Positions 52,095 through 61,895 of a stretch of DNA of 64,000 nt are shown here, piece by piece. The translations under genes and the position numbers were made by a program. A model generated the notes under the pieces. It was not told where the DNA came from. It did not search any database and saw nothing but the letters and a program-made list of their open reading frames with translations. This DNA is from Sphingobium wenxiniae (GTDB taxonomy: Bacteria; Pseudomonadota; Alphaproteobacteria; Sphingomonadales; Sphingomonadaceae), in assembly GCF_007830065.1 (NCBI RefSeq), contig NZ_VLKK01000006.1, positions 178,381 to 242,380 on the forward strand, written 5' to 3'. The first letter of the stretch is position 1; the number at the start of each line of letters is the position of its first letter.

Positions 52095-53426
52095 ATGCGA
52101 AATCGACTGACGGCCTTCATCCTGGCGGGCATGGTTCTGGGCGTTCTCACCGGATTTGCCGCCAATCTGTGGGTCGCGGGCGACAAGGCGCTGGCCAAGG
52201 ACGTGGCGGGCTATTTCCACCTGCTGGCCGATATCTTCCTTCACCTCATCAAGATGATAATCGCGCCGCTGGTCTTTTCCACGCTGGTCGCGGGCATCGC
52301 CCATATGGGCGACAGCGCGGCACTGGGGCGGATCGGCGGGCGGGCGCTGGCCTGGTTCGTCATGGCGAGCCTCATTTCTCTGTCGCTGGGCCTCGTCCTC
52401 GTCAATTTCTTCGCGCCCGGAGAGGGCCTCAATCTGGTGCGGACGGGCGCGGAATCGGGCGTCAGCACCGAAGCGCTCAACTTCCGCGATTTCATCCTGC
52501 ACGTCTTCCCCACATCCATGGTGGGGGCGATGGCGGAAAATTCGATCCTCCAAATCGTCGTCTTCTCCCTGTTCGTGGGCGTGGCGCTGACCGCTATCGG
52601 GGAAAGGGGCAAGCCCATCGTCGTCGTGATCGAGGCGATGGTCGAGCTGATGTTGCAGGTGACGGGCTATGTGATGCGCGTCGCGCCCTTCGCGGTGTTC
52701 GGCGCGCTGGCCTCGGCGATCACGACCGAGGGCCTGGGCGTGCTCAAGACCTTCGGCGAGCTGGTCGGCGAATTCTACCTGTCGCTGCTCGCGCTGTGGG
52801 TGCTGCTGTGCCTGGCGGGCGGGGTTTTCCTGGGCAGGCGGATCCTGACGCTGCTGCGCTATGTGCGCGAGCCGGTGCTGATCGCCTTCTCCACCGCCTC
52901 GTCCGAAGCGGCCTATCCCAAGATGCTGGAGCAGCTCGACCGCTTCGGCGTGCCGCGCCGGATCTACAGCTTCGTGCTCCCGCTGGGCTACAGCTTCAAC
53001 CTCGACGGGTCGATGATGTATGCGACCTTCGCCACCATCTTCATCGCGCAGGCCTATAATATCGACCTGCCGATCATGACGCAGATCACCATCCTGCTGG
53101 TGCTGATGGTGACGAGCAAGGGCATCGCCGCCGTGCCGCGCGCCTCCCTGGTCGTCATCGCGGCGACTCTGGGCCAGTTCAACCTGCCGGTCGAAGGGGT
53201 CGCCTTCATCCTGGCGGTCGATCATTTCATGGACATGGGCCGCACCGCGACCAATGTGCTGGGCAACGCCATCGCCACGTCCGTCATCACCAAATGGGAA
53301 GGGATGCTGGAGGTGGAGGAACCGGAATATGCGGCGCCGCTCAAGGCGCCTGCCCATACCCCGTCCCATGGCCGGGCCGGGCTGGAACTGGCCGAGGACA
53401 TGGTGGATGATGAGCAACGGGGCTGA
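52095..53426 (+). CDS. Dicarboxylate/amino acid:cation symporter (DAACS)
   Basis: A 443-residue transporter. LADIFLHLIKMIIAPLVFSTL in the N-half, the serine-rich AFSTASSEAAYPKMLEQ hairpin near residue 275, SFNLDGSMMYATFATIFIAQ and the late DHFMDMGRTATNVLGNAIAT are the DctA/GltP signatures. It imports C4-dicarboxylates or glutamate/aspartate with protons or sodium. ATG 52095 has AGAAGGAAG upstream. Nothing in the context decides the substrate. Confidence 0.93.
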   Translation: MRNRLTAFILAGMVLGVLTGFAANLWVAGDKALAKDVAGYFHLLADIFLHLIKMIIAPLVFSTLVAGIAHMGDSAALGRIGGRALAWFVMASLISLSLGLVLVNFFAPGEGLNLVRTGAESGVSTEALNFRDFILHVFPTSMVGAMAENSILQIVVFSLFVGVALTAIGERGKPIVVVIEAMVELMLQVTGYVMRVAPFAVFGALASAITTEGLGVLKTFGELVGEFYLSLLALWVLLCLAGGVFLGRRILTLLRYVREPVLIAFSTASSEAAYPKMLEQLDRFGVPRRIYSFVLPLGYSFNLDGSMMYATFATIFIAQAYNIDLPIMTQITILLVLMVTSKGIAAVPRASLVVIAATLGQFNLPVEGVAFILAVDHFMDMGRTATNVLGNAIATSVITKWEGMLEVEEPEYAAPLKAPAHTPSHGRAGLELAEDMVDDEQRG

Positions 53427-53431
53427 ACGCG

Positions 53432-54001
53432 TCAGCGGGCGGCTTTCGCCGCCTGCGCCCACCAGAGCAAGGTGTCCGCGAACTTCGGGAAACCACGTTC
53501 CAGCGCCGCGCCGCCGTCGCCCCGCGGCCGTCCCGCTTCATCCAGCGCATCGCCGATCTGGCCGACGCTGAGCCGTTCGGGGATCACCGTCATGCCCATG
53601 GCGGACAGCGTCACCTTCCAGTCGGCATGGCTGTTGACGCCAGCAAAACGGCCTGTCGAATAGCTGGCGATGGCGGCGGGGCGGCGGTCGAATTCCTTGA
53701 GATAATGATCGACCAGATTCTTGAGGCCCGGTTGGACGCCGCGATTATATTCGCCCGCGACGAACACGAAGGCATCGGCGGCGGTGAGGCGCCGGGCAAG
53801 GGCGGACATGGCGGCGGGCGCTTGTCCCGGTGGATAGTCGCCATGGCGCAGGTCCAGCATCGGGAGGCCGATTTCCTTCGCGTCGATCAGTTCGGCGCGA
53901 TGGCCCAGTTCCGCAAAAGCAAGAATGAGATAGTCAACTAAACGGATTCCCAGACGGCCGCGCCTGTAGGAACCGTATAGGACGAGTATGTCGAGCGCCA
54001 T
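53432..54001 (-). CDS. NADPH-dependent FMN reductase family protein
   Basis: A 189-residue flavodoxin-fold protein. The phosphate-binding loop is LYGSYRRGRLG at residues 8-18, and FVAGEYNRGVQPGLKNLVDH is the family flavin-contact motif (usually PEYN). It reduces FMN, quinones or azo compounds using NAD(P)H in the cytosol. It converges with the symporter gene with a 5 bp gap. Confidence 0.9.
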   Translation of the reverse strand: MALDILVLYGSYRRGRLGIRLVDYLILAFAELGHRAELIDAKEIGLPMLDLRHGDYPPGQAPAAMSALARRLTAADAFVFVAGEYNRGVQPGLKNLVDHYLKEFDRRPAAIASYSTGRFAGVNSHADWKVTLSAMGMTVIPERLSVGQIGDALDEAGRPRGDGGAALERGFPKFADTLLWWAQAAKAAR

Positions 54002-54055
54002 GCGGGCCTCCCTTGTTGTAGGAAGTGTCGCACTGGCGCGCGGCGGCGTCCAGCC

Positions 54056-54238
54056 TTAGCGCAGCTTCGCGATGGAAAGCCCGTCCTGCTTGGCGCGGGC
54101 CTTCACCGATTCCTCGCTGCGGGTGAGGGCCTTGGCGATCGCCTTGAGCGCCATGCCCTTCTTCGCGAGCGTATGGAGCTTTTGCAGCTCGTCCGCCGTC
54201 CAGGGTTGCTTGTGGCGCTCGAAGCGATCTCCGGCCAT
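54056..54238 (-). CDS. Small SANT/Myb-like HTH protein downstream of purA
   Basis: A 60-residue protein. KQPWTADELQKLHTLAKKGM then ALKAIAKALTRSEESVKARA is a SANT/Myb-like or resolvase-type three-helix DNA-binding unit with a conserved Trp. It follows the purA stop by only 6 bp, so it is probably cotranscribed. Function unknown; a small DNA-binding regulator is the natural guess. Confidence 0.7.
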   Translation of the reverse strand: MAGDRFERHKQPWTADELQKLHTLAKKGMALKAIAKALTRSEESVKARAKQDGLSIAKLR

Positions 54239-54244
54239 CCCGGA

Positions 54245-55534
54245 TCAGTCCGCGAAGGGGTCGCGCACGAGGATGGTGTCCTCGCGTTCCGGGGACGTTG
54301 AAACCAGCGTGACCGGGCAGCCGATCAGTTCCTCGATCCGGCGGATATATTTGATCGCCTGCGCGGGGAGTTCGGCCCAGCTGCGGGCGCCTGCGGTGGT
54401 GTCCTGCCAGCCTTCGATGCTTTCGTAGATCGGCTGCGCCTTCGCCTGATCCTGCGCGTGGGCGGGAAGATAGTCGTAGGTCGTCTCGCCGATCTTGTAG
54501 CCGACGCAGATTTGCAGTTCGTCGAACCCGTCGAGCACGTCGAGCTTGGTGAGGGCGATGCCGGTGACGCCCGACACGGCGACCGACTGGCGCACCAGAA
54601 CCGCGTCGAACCAGCCGCAGCGGCGCTTGCGGCCCGTCACCGTGCCGAATTCATGGCCGCGCTCGCCCAGGCGCTGGCCGGTTTCGTTTTCCTGCTCGGT
54701 CGGGAAGGGGCCGGAACCGACGCGGGTGGTGTAGGCCTTGACGATGCCGAGCACGAAACCCGCGCCCGAAGGACCAAGGCCGGTGCCGCTCGCCGCCGTG
54801 CCCGCCACCGTGTTGGAGGAGGTGACGAAGGGATAGGTGCCATGGTCGATGTCGAGCAGCGTGCCCTGCGCGCCTTCGAACAGGATGCGCTTGCCCTGCG
54901 CCTTCGCCTGATTGAGCGTCAACCAGACCGGCTTGACGAAGGGCAGGATGAAGTCCGCAATGTCGCGCAATTCCGCCATCAGGGCGTCGCGGTCGATAGG
55001 CGCTTCGTTGAACCCGGCGCGCAGCGCGTCGTGATGCGCGGTGAGGCGGTCAAGCTGCGGGCCGAGATCGTCGAGATGGGCAAGGTCGCACACGCGAATG
55101 GCGCGGCGGCCGACCTTGTCCTCATAGGCGGGGCCGATGCCCCGGCGGGTGGTGCCGATCTTGCCCGCGCCCGACGCATCCTCGCGCAGGCCGTCAAGGT
55201 CGCGGTGGAAGGGCAGGATCAGCGGGCAGGTTTCCGCGATCTGGAGATTGTCCGGCGTGATGGCGACGCCCTGCCCCCTGAGCTTGGCGACTTCTTCGCG
55301 AAAATGCCATGGGTCCAGAACGACGCCGTTGCCGATGACGCTCAGCGTGCCGCGCACGATGCCAGAGGGGAGCAGCGAGAGCTTGTAGACCTTCTCTCCC
55401 ACGACCAGCGTGTGGCCCGCATTATGGCCGCCCTGAAAGCGCGCGACGACGTCGGCGCGTTCCGACAGCCAGTCGACGATCTTGCCCTTGCCTTCATCGC
55501 CCCACTGGGCGCCGATCACCGTAACATTTGCCAT
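54245..55534 (-). CDS. purA: Adenylosuccinate synthetase
   Basis: A 429-residue enzyme making adenylosuccinate from IMP, aspartate and GTP, the first step towards AMP. The GTP-binding N-terminus is [18 protein letters not shown] with the catalytic Asp; GHNAGHT is the IMP loop with catalytic His, and the family signature [20 protein letters not shown] is present, then [14 protein letters not shown] and the C-terminal [12 protein letters not shown]. Length and motifs are normal. It follows hisZ on the same strand, an order common in sphingomonads. Confidence 0.97.
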   Translation of the reverse strand: MANVTVIGAQWGDEGKGKIVDWLSERADVVARFQGGHNAGHTLVVGEKVYKLSLLPSGIVRGTLSVIGNGVVLDPWHFREEVAKLRGQGVAITPDNLQIAETCPLILPFHRDLDGLREDASGAGKIGTTRRGIGPAYEDKVGRRAIRVCDLAHLDDLGPQLDRLTAHHDALRAGFNEAPIDRDALMAELRDIADFILPFVKPVWLTLNQAKAQGKRILFEGAQGTLLDIDHGTYPFVTSSNTVAGTAASGTGLGPSGAGFVLGIVKAYTTRVGSGPFPTEQENETGQRLGERGHEFGTVTGRKRRCGWFDAVLVRQSVAVSGVTGIALTKLDVLDGFDELQICVGYKIGETTYDYLPAHAQDQAKAQPIYESIEGWQDTTAGARSWAELPAQAIKYIRRIEELIGCPVTLVSTSPEREDTILVRDPFAD

Positions 55535-55667
55535 GGATATAGTCCTTCGCCCCGCCGCGCGGACCCGGCTTGCCCTTCGACGGGACTCGGCAAGCGGGCG
55601 GAATAGGGTGGGCGCGTGTCGCCCCGTGCGGGCCGGCGGTTAGCCGCGCCAGCCCCGTAAAGTCAAG

Positions 55668-56795
55668 TCAGTAAGCGCGCGGCTCCGCGCCGTCGAGCCA
55701 GTGGGAACAGCGCAGGCGCTCCCCATTTTCATCGCCGGTCAGGGCGGCAATCGTATGCCAGCCCTCGCCGCGCAGCGCGGCGGCGCGGTCCGCATCATGG
55801 CCGAGGGGGAGGAACAGCCGCCGCACCGGCTGGCCGCCGAAACCGGCATCGATCAGCGGATCGGGATAGAGGGAAAAGCCCATGGCCGGTTCGTCCGTGC
55901 CGTCGGCCCGGGTGATGGCGTAGCTGCCGCCCCGGCCGATTTCACCGATGAAGCCGTCCGCGAAGACCGAGAAGCCGAACCAGTTCTGATATTCAAAGCC
56001 GTGGCGCTCCGTCGGATCGAGCGTCAGGGTGATGTCCCAGCCAATGGGCTTGGCGATGGCGCGCAGGCCCGCGATGCGGCTGTCGATGGCGCCGCCAAGC
56101 TGCGCGTTCAGGGCTTCCAACCGCTCCATCGCGGCGTGGAAGGGGCCGGTCGCCTCGATCAGCGGGAGATAGGCGGCGGCGGCGGGGCTGATCGCGGCGA
56201 GCGCGCCCGCATCCTTGGCGTCGAGTTCGTGGCGGACGGCTTCGATCTCCTGCGGGTCGAGCGGCAGGGAGCCGGCCGCCAGCGTGTCGATCAGGTCCGG
56301 CAGGGTGAAATCGATGGTGAGGCCGGTGACGCCCGCCGCCTGCAATGCCTCTATCGCGACATTCACGATCTCGACGGCGGCGGCGACGCTGTCGCTGCCG
56401 ATCAGCTCCGCGCCGACTTGCAGATGCTCGCGCTCCGGGCGAAGCTGGTTGGCGCGCAGGCGCAGGACCGGGCCGGAATAGGAGAGGCGCAGGGGGCGCG
56501 GCGCGCTGGCAAGGCGGGTGGCGGCGATGCGGCCGACCTGCGCGGTCATGTCCGGGCGGAGGGCCAGGCTGCGCTGCGAGACCGGGTCGATGGCGCGCAC
56601 CAGATCCTGCGCGCGCATGGATTTGAGGCGGCCGACCAGCGTGTCCTCAAACTCCGCGAGCGGGGGCATGACCCGCTCATAGCCGTGGGTCGCCACGGTA
56701 TCGAGCACGCGGCGCGCAAGCCGCGCGGAGGCTTCCGCCTGCGGCGGCAGGCGGTCGGACAATCCTTCAGGCAGGAGGCCGGGGGGAAAGCTCAT
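55668..56795 (-). CDS. hisZ: ATP phosphoribosyltransferase regulatory subunit
   Basis: A 375-residue class II aminoacyl-tRNA-synthetase paralogue that activates the short form of HisG in the first step of histidine synthesis. It has HisRS-like motifs (YERVMPPLAEFEDTLVGR, LALRPDMTAQVGRIAATRLA, and RGGSYAITRADGTDEPAMGF) but no tRNA anticodon domain, which separates it from HisRS. The start overlaps the DUF559 gene by 4 bp. Confidence 0.92.
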   Translation of the reverse strand: MSFPPGLLPEGLSDRLPPQAEASARLARRVLDTVATHGYERVMPPLAEFEDTLVGRLKSMRAQDLVRAIDPVSQRSLALRPDMTAQVGRIAATRLASAPRPLRLSYSGPVLRLRANQLRPEREHLQVGAELIGSDSVAAAVEIVNVAIEALQAAGVTGLTIDFTLPDLIDTLAAGSLPLDPQEIEAVRHELDAKDAGALAAISPAAAAYLPLIEATGPFHAAMERLEALNAQLGGAIDSRIAGLRAIAKPIGWDITLTLDPTERHGFEYQNWFGFSVFADGFIGEIGRGGSYAITRADGTDEPAMGFSLYPDPLIDAGFGGQPVRRLFLPLGHDADRAAALRGEGWHTIAALTGDENGERLRCSHWLDGAEPRAY

Positions 56796-57166
56796 AGCCC
56801 CCTCCTCCCTTGGGGAGAGGGGGCATCGCGCAACGCTTGAGCAATCACACTCAACACTCCCTCCATATTCCCCATCACGTCAGGATTCGAAAAACGGATC
56901 ACACGATACCCCAGCGATTCCAGAAACTCCGTTCGCCGCGTGTCATAGCGATCTTCGGCGGAATGTGTATCCCCGTCGATCTCCAGGATGAGTCTGGCCG
57001 CTTTGGAGGCGAGATCCACGATATAGGGCGCGATGATCGCCTGGCGGGTGAATTGGCGATTTTCGAAGCGGTTGGCCCGCAAGGCGAGCCAGAGTTTTTG
57101 TTCGGCGGGTGTGAGGTTGGAGCGCATGGATTTTGCGCGTTCCTTCAAGGTTGCATCCAGACGCAT
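56792..57166 (-). CDS. DUF559 endonuclease-like protein between serA and hisZ
   Basis: A 124-residue protein of the Vsr-like DUF559 family. NLTPAEQKLWLALRANRFEN starts the domain; LASKAARLILEIDGDTHSAE carries the D-x-(E)...EIDG nuclease-like core, followed by RTEFLESLGYRVIRFSNPDV. Activity as a nuclease is predicted, not shown. The C-terminus (DAPSPQGRRGL) is encoded by a CCCTCTCC-type repeat that recurs in perfect inverted form just upstream of the gene. The 4 bp overlap with hisZ makes it part of that operon despite its mobile look. Confidence 0.82.
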   Translation of the reverse strand: MRLDATLKERAKSMRSNLTPAEQKLWLALRANRFENRQFTRQAIIAPYIVDLASKAARLILEIDGDTHSAEDRYDTRRTEFLESLGYRVIRFSNPDVMGNMEGVLSVIAQALRDAPSPQGRRGL

Positions 57167-57186
57167 CGGCGCTCCCCCTCTCCCAA

Positions 57187-57208
57187 CCCTCTCCCCGAGG
57201 GGAGAGGG
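57187..57208 (-). terminator. REP-like perfect hairpin after serA
   Basis: CCCTCTCCCC-GA-GGGGAGAGGG has a perfect 10 bp stem and lies 11 bases after the serA stop. A shorter relative (CTCCC-TTG-GGGAG, 56805-56817) lies at the other end of the DUF559 gene. It could terminate serA transcription and belongs to a dispersed repeat type. Confidence 0.55.
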
Positions 57209-57218
57209 CTTTGCCGGC

Positions 57219-58799
57219 TCAGGCGAAGTGCAGCGGCTTCACCGTCTTGACGCCGGCGAGCTTGCAGATGTCCTGACGCAGCGCGTCCGTCACCGCGCCA
57301 TCCACCGACAGCAGCAGCACGGCTTCGCCGCCCTGGTTGCGGCGGCCCAGATGGAAGGTGCCGATATTGACGCCCGCCTCGCCCAGCGTCGAACCCAGAC
57401 GGCCGATGAAGCCGGGCGCGTCCTGGTTGACGATGTAGAGCATGGTGCCCGTGAGGTCTGCCTCCACCTTGATGCCGAACAGTTCGACAAGGCGCGGCTG
57501 GGCATGGCCGAACAGCGTGCCCGCGACCGACTTGTCGCCGTTTTCCGTGGTGACGGTAACGCGCACCAGCGTCTGATAGTCGCCCTCGCGGTCATGGCGC
57601 ACTTCGCGCACGTCAAGGCCGCGTTCCTTCGCCAGGAAGGGCGCGTTCACCATGTTCACCGTGTCGGAATAGACGCGCATCAGACCCGCGAGCACCGCCG
57701 CGGTGATCGGCTTCTGGTTGAGTTCGGCGGCATGGCCTTCGACCTCTACCGCAACGCCGGTGATGGCGTCGCCTTCAAGCTGGCCGACCAGCGAGCCGAG
57801 CTTTTCGGCGATCGCCATATAGGGCTTGAGCTTGGGCGCTTCCTCCGCCGACAGGCTGGGCATGTTGAGCGCGTTGGTGACGCCGCCGGATACGAGGAAA
57901 TCGGCCATCTGCTCGGCCACCTGAAGCGCGACATTCACCTGCGCTTCCGTGGTCGACGCGCCCAGATGCGGGGTGCAGACGAAACCGGGCGTGCCGAACA
58001 GCGGCGAATCCTTGGCCGGTTCGGTTTCGAACACGTCCAGCGCCGCGCCCGCGACCTGGCCGCTGTCGAGCGCATCCTTGAGCGCCGCCTCGTCGATCAG
58101 GCCGCCGCGCGCGCAGTTGACGATGCGGACGCCCTTCTTCGTCTTGGCAAGGTTTTCGCGGCTCAGGATATTGCGGGTCTGGTCGGTGAGCGGCGTGTGC
58201 AGGGTGATGAAATCCGCCTTCGCCAGCAGCGTGTCGAGATCGGCCTTCTCCACGCCCATTTCGACGGCGCGTTCCGGGGTGAGGAAGGGGTCGAAGGCGA
58301 CGACCTTCATCTTGAGGCCCAAGGCGCGGCTGGCGACGATGGAGCCGATATTGCCCGCGCCGATCAGGCCCAGCGTCTTGCCGGTGACTTCGACGCCCAT
58401 GAAGCGGTTCTTTTCCCACTTGCCCTGCTGGGTCGAGACGTCGGCTTCGGGAAGCTGGCGGGCGAGCGCGAACATCAGCGCGATGGCATGTTCGGCGGTG
58501 GTGATGGAATTGCCGAAGGGCGTGTTCATGACGACGACGCCCTTGGCCGACGCCGCCGGAATGTCGACATTGTCGACGCCGATGCCCGCGCGGCCCACGA
58601 CCTTGAGGTTGGTCGCGGCGTCGAGAATCTCCTTCGTCACCTTGGTCGAACTGCGGATGGCAAGGCCGTCATACTGGCCGATGATCGCCTTCAGTTCTTC
58701 CGGGGTCTTGCCGGTGATTTCGTCGACCTCCACGCCGCGCTCGCGGAAGATCGCGGCGGCATTGGGGTCCATCTTGTCGGAAATGAGTACCTTGGGCAT
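57219..58799 (-). CDS. serA: D-3-phosphoglycerate dehydrogenase
   Basis: A 526-residue long-form enzyme, the first step of serine synthesis from 3-phosphoglycerate. NAD-binding GLIGAGNIGSIVASRA is near residue 146; the catalytic Arg/Glu/His residues lie in NCARGGLIDE and CTPHLGASTTEAQ. The C-terminal ASB intervening domain and ACT domain (YIVNQDAPGFIGRLGSTLGE) indicate allosteric control. ATG 58799 starts MPKVLISDKMD. It lies 100 bp after serC, forming a serine pair. Confidence 0.96.
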   Translation of the reverse strand: MPKVLISDKMDPNAAAIFRERGVEVDEITGKTPEELKAIIGQYDGLAIRSSTKVTKEILDAATNLKVVGRAGIGVDNVDIPAASAKGVVVMNTPFGNSITTAEHAIALMFALARQLPEADVSTQQGKWEKNRFMGVEVTGKTLGLIGAGNIGSIVASRALGLKMKVVAFDPFLTPERAVEMGVEKADLDTLLAKADFITLHTPLTDQTRNILSRENLAKTKKGVRIVNCARGGLIDEAALKDALDSGQVAGAALDVFETEPAKDSPLFGTPGFVCTPHLGASTTEAQVNVALQVAEQMADFLVSGGVTNALNMPSLSAEEAPKLKPYMAIAEKLGSLVGQLEGDAITGVAVEVEGHAAELNQKPITAAVLAGLMRVYSDTVNMVNAPFLAKERGLDVREVRHDREGDYQTLVRVTVTTENGDKSVAGTLFGHAQPRLVELFGIKVEADLTGTMLYIVNQDAPGFIGRLGSTLGEAGVNIGTFHLGRRNQGGEAVLLLSVDGAVTDALRQDICKLAGVKTVKPLHFA

Positions 58800-58899
58800 G
58801 GGAATGCTCCTTGAATATGGTCCGTTCGGTTGAGCCGGTCGGAAGAGCCGGACAATGAAGGGCTTCGACAGACTCAGCCCGAACGGTGGATTGGTTGGA

Positions 58900-60060
58900 T
58901 CAAGCGGCCTTGGTCTGGGCGTAGGCCCAGTCGAGCCAGGGGCCGAGCGCTTCGATGTCGGCGGTGTCGACGGTCGCGCCGCACCAGATGCGAAGACCGG
59001 CCGGGGCGTCGCGATAGCCCGCGACGTCATAGGCCGCGCCTTCCTTTTCGAGGAGGGCCGCAAAGCTCTTGATGAAGGCTTCGTCGGCGCCCGCGACGGT
59101 GAGGCAGACGCTGGTCTTCGAGCGCGAGGCGGTGTCGGCGGCGAGATGGCCGAGCCAGTCGCGGTCCGCCACGATCTTGTCCAGAGCCGCCGCATTGGCG
59201 TCGCTGCGGGCGATCAGGCCCTTCGCGCCGCCGACCGACTTGCCCCATTCCAGCGCGAAGATCGCGTCCTCGACCGCCAGCATGGAAGGGGTGTTGATCG
59301 TCTCGCCCTTGAACACGCCCTCGGCCAGCTTGCCCTTGCTCATCAGGCGGAACAGCTTGGGCAGCGGCCAGGCGGGGGTGTGGGTTTCGAGGCGCTCGAC
59401 CGCGCGGGGGCCGAGGATCAGCACGCCATGCGCGCCCTCGCCGCCCAGCACCTTCTGCCAGGAGAAGGTGGCGACGTCGATCTTCGTCCAGTCGATGTCA
59501 TAGGCGAAAACCGCGCTGGTCGCGTCGGCAAAGGTCAGCCCTTCGCGGTCCGCCGGAATCCAGTCGGCGTTCGGCACGCGCACGCCCGAGGTGGTGCCGT
59601 TCCAGGTGAACAGCACGTCGTTGCTGAAATCGACCTGCGTCAGATCGGGCAACTGGCCATAGTCGGCGCGGATGATCGTGGGGTTGAGGTTCAATTGCTT
59701 GGCGGCGTCCGTCACCCAGCCTTCGCCGAAGCTTTCCCACGCCAGCGTCGTGACGGGCTTCGCGCCCAGCATCGTCCACATCGCCATTTCAAAGGCGCCG
59801 GTGTCGGAACCCGGCACGATGCCGATGCGGTGGGTTTCGGGCAGGTTCAGAAGCTCGCGCATCAGGTCGATGCAATAAGCGAGGCGGGTCTTGCCGACCT
59901 TCGAACGGTGCGAGCGGCCCAGCGAATCCGTGGCGAGCGCAGCGGCGCTCCAGCCCGGAGGCTTGGCGCAGGGACCGGAAGAGAAAAAGGGGCGAGCCGG
60001 CTTGGTGGCGGGCTTGGCGGCAGGCGCAAGAGTGGCGCCCGCGGCAGTCGGTTCAGTCAT
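58900..60060 (-). CDS. serC: Phosphoserine aminotransferase
   Basis: A 386-residue PLP enzyme converting 3-phosphohydroxypyruvate to phosphoserine. [15 protein letters not shown] opens the protein; the PLP lysine is in [20 protein letters not shown], preceded by the [15 protein letters not shown] strand with the cofactor Asp. The extra N-terminal [20 protein letters not shown] is low complexity, as often in alphaproteobacteria. It belongs to the alphaproteobacterial SerC type and is the first gene of the serC-serA pair. Confidence 0.95.
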   Translation of the reverse strand: MTEPTAAGATLAPAAKPATKPARPFFSSGPCAKPPGWSAAALATDSLGRSHRSKVGKTRLAYCIDLMRELLNLPETHRIGIVPGSDTGAFEMAMWTMLGAKPVTTLAWESFGEGWVTDAAKQLNLNPTIIRADYGQLPDLTQVDFSNDVLFTWNGTTSGVRVPNADWIPADREGLTFADATSAVFAYDIDWTKIDVATFSWQKVLGGEGAHGVLILGPRAVERLETHTPAWPLPKLFRLMSKGKLAEGVFKGETINTPSMLAVEDAIFALEWGKSVGGAKGLIARSDANAAALDKIVADRDWLGHLAADTASRSKTSVCLTVAGADEAFIKSFAALLEKEGAAYDVAGYRDAPAGLRIWCGATVDTADIEALGPWLDWAYAQTKAA

Positions 60061-60220
60061 GTAATGCTTCTCCTTACAGAGAGCACGCGCGGCGTTGGGA
60101 CCGCGTGGCCCGCCGGTCGCCCTAAAGAGATCGGCGGGAGAGTCAAGAGCAGAACAAAATGCGACGAATCGAGGCCCGCGTTAACCACCGTCTGAAAAGA
60201 ACGTGCTAAATGCTTGATTC

Positions 60221-60922
60221 ATGGAAGAGCGGGCGTGGGACAATCTGTTTCGACGCGGCGCGGGCCTTGCCGCGCTGTTGACAATGACTTTGGCGTTGGC
60301 GGCATGCGGCGGCGACCTGGTGCCGCGCGGCCGGGTGAGCAGCGCGTCCAAACCGCATAAAGCCAAAACGGCCCGTCCCGCCGCTCCGCCGACGATGGAA
60401 GTGCGGCAGTGCATGGCGAAACTGCAATCGCAATCCGTCGCCTTCACGCCGCTGCCCGATCAGAATTTCGGCGGCGGGTGCAGCGCCATGGGCAGCGTCA
60501 AGCTGCTCGACATCGGCGTGCCCGCGACCAATCTGGGCGCGATGACGTGCAATCTCGCCGCCAATTTCGCGGCATGGGCGCGTTTTGGCGTGCAGCCCGC
60601 CGCGCGGCTGATCCTGGGCGCGGAGGTCGTGCGGATCGAAACGTTCGGCACCTATAATTGCCGTCCCATCGCGGGCAGCGGCAAGCTTTCCGAACATGCC
60701 CACAGCAATGCGATCGACGTGTCCGCCTTCGTCCTGTCGGACGGGCGGCGCATTTCGATCGAAAAGGACTGGAGCGGCGACCGGCGCACGCGGCAGTTCC
60801 TGGAAGTCATCCATGCCAGCGCCTGCAAGCGGTTCCGCACGGTGCTCAGCCCGAATTATAATACCGCCCACCACGACCATTTCCATTTCGACATGGGCGG
60901 CAAGGGCGGCTTCTGCCGCTGA
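60221..60922 (+). CDS. Extensin-like C-terminal domain lipoprotein
   Basis: A 233-residue protein. A signal segment GLAALLTMTLALAACGG with a lipobox-like LAAC suggests a lipoprotein anchored to the envelope. The rest is the bacterial extensin-like domain with GKLSEHAHSNAIDVSAFVLS and NTAHHDHFHFDMG, whose His and Asp residues resemble the zinc site of D-Ala-D-Ala metallopeptidases. Action on the cell wall is likely but unproven. Confidence 0.88.
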   Translation: MEERAWDNLFRRGAGLAALLTMTLALAACGGDLVPRGRVSSASKPHKAKTARPAAPPTMEVRQCMAKLQSQSVAFTPLPDQNFGGGCSAMGSVKLLDIGVPATNLGAMTCNLAANFAAWARFGVQPAARLILGAEVVRIETFGTYNCRPIAGSGKLSEHAHSNAIDVSAFVLSDGRRISIEKDWSGDRRTRQFLEVIHASACKRFRTVLSPNYNTAHHDHFHFDMGGKGGFCR

Positions 60923-60966
60923 CAAGCCCCCTTGGCATGCCCGCCTTTGCTGCCTAGTTGGTCGGC

Positions 60967-61845
60967 ATGACCAGGAAAGAAATCGCCGAACGCAAGTTCC
61001 GTCCCGCCAAGCAGGAAGCCGCCGACGCCCGCAAGGCGGTGGAAACGCCGCAGACGACCAGCGCGGCCTATCGCCTGGCCTTTCAGGACACCGAATTCCT
61101 GCTGCGCGAGGATTTGCGGCCCGTCCGGTTCCAGCTCGAACTCCTCAAGCCCCAATTGCTGATGGAGGAAGCGCGGATCGAATCGACCTTCGTCTTCTAT
61201 GGTTCGGCCCGCATTCCCGAACCCGAAGAGGCGCAGGCCCGAATCGACGCCGCTGCCACGCCGGAGCAAAAGCGGATCGCGGAAAATCTGGGCAGGAAGG
61301 CGCGCTATTATGAGGAAGCGCGCAAGCTGGCGCGCATCGCCGCCGCCTATCCGCCCAATCCCGCCGGGTGCCGCCATTTCGTCGTCTGTTCGGGCGGCGG
61401 TCCTTCGATCATGGAAGCGGCCAACCGGGGCGCGGCGGACATCGGCGCGCAGACCATCGGCATGAACATCGTCCTGCCGCACGAGCAGTCGCCCAATCGG
61501 TTCGTGACGCCGGAACTCAGCTTCCAGTTCCACTATTTCGCGCTCCGCAAGATGCACTTCCTGCTGCGCGCGCGGGCGCTGGCGGTGTTTCCGGGCGGTT
61601 TCGGCACGTTCGACGAGTTTTTCGAGCTTCTGACGCTGATCCAGACCGGCAAGATGAAGCCCATTCCCATCCTGCTGTTCGGCCGGGATTTCTGGAATCG
61701 CGTGATCGATTTCGAGGCGCTGGCCGATGAAGGCGTGATCGCGCCGTCCGACCTCAACCTCATCACCTGGGTCGAAACGGCCGAGGACGCATGGGCGGCG
61801 GTCGAAGCCTTTTACGAGGATATGGACGCGCCGGGTTGCGACTGA
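60967..61845 (+). CDS. LOG family protein (lysine-decarboxylase-like Rossmann fold)
   Basis: A 292-residue protein of the TIGR00730/LOG class. FYGSARIPEPEEAQ begins the fold; VCSGGGPSIMEAANRGA and AVFPGGFGTFDEFFELLTLI carry the PGGxGT-x2-E signature near residue 208. Plant LOG enzymes release cytokinin bases from nucleotide monophosphates; bacterial members have similar nucleotide 5'-monophosphate phosphoribohydrolase activity. ATG 60967 is preferred to an upstream TTG. The long N-terminal extension is usual in alphaproteobacteria. Confidence 0.9.
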   Translation: MTRKEIAERKFRPAKQEAADARKAVETPQTTSAAYRLAFQDTEFLLREDLRPVRFQLELLKPQLLMEEARIESTFVFYGSARIPEPEEAQARIDAAATPEQKRIAENLGRKARYYEEARKLARIAAAYPPNPAGCRHFVVCSGGGPSIMEAANRGAADIGAQTIGMNIVLPHEQSPNRFVTPELSFQFHYFALRKMHFLLRARALAVFPGGFGTFDEFFELLTLIQTGKMKPIPILLFGRDFWNRVIDFEALADEGVIAPSDLNLITWVETAEDAWAAVEAFYEDMDAPGCD

Positions 61846-61895
61846 AAAGCGCAACTCGCCTTGCCCTTGCCCACCGGCGGGGATAGGGCGCGGTC

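Noticed and set aside
51891..53462. Minus-strand open frame of about 520 codons opposite the DAACS symporter
   Set aside because: Antisense shadow; the plus strand has the conserved symporter motifs and a good ribosome site.
57033..58814. Plus-strand open frame opposite serA
   Set aside because: Antisense shadow of serA with Arg/His-rich sequence and no motif.
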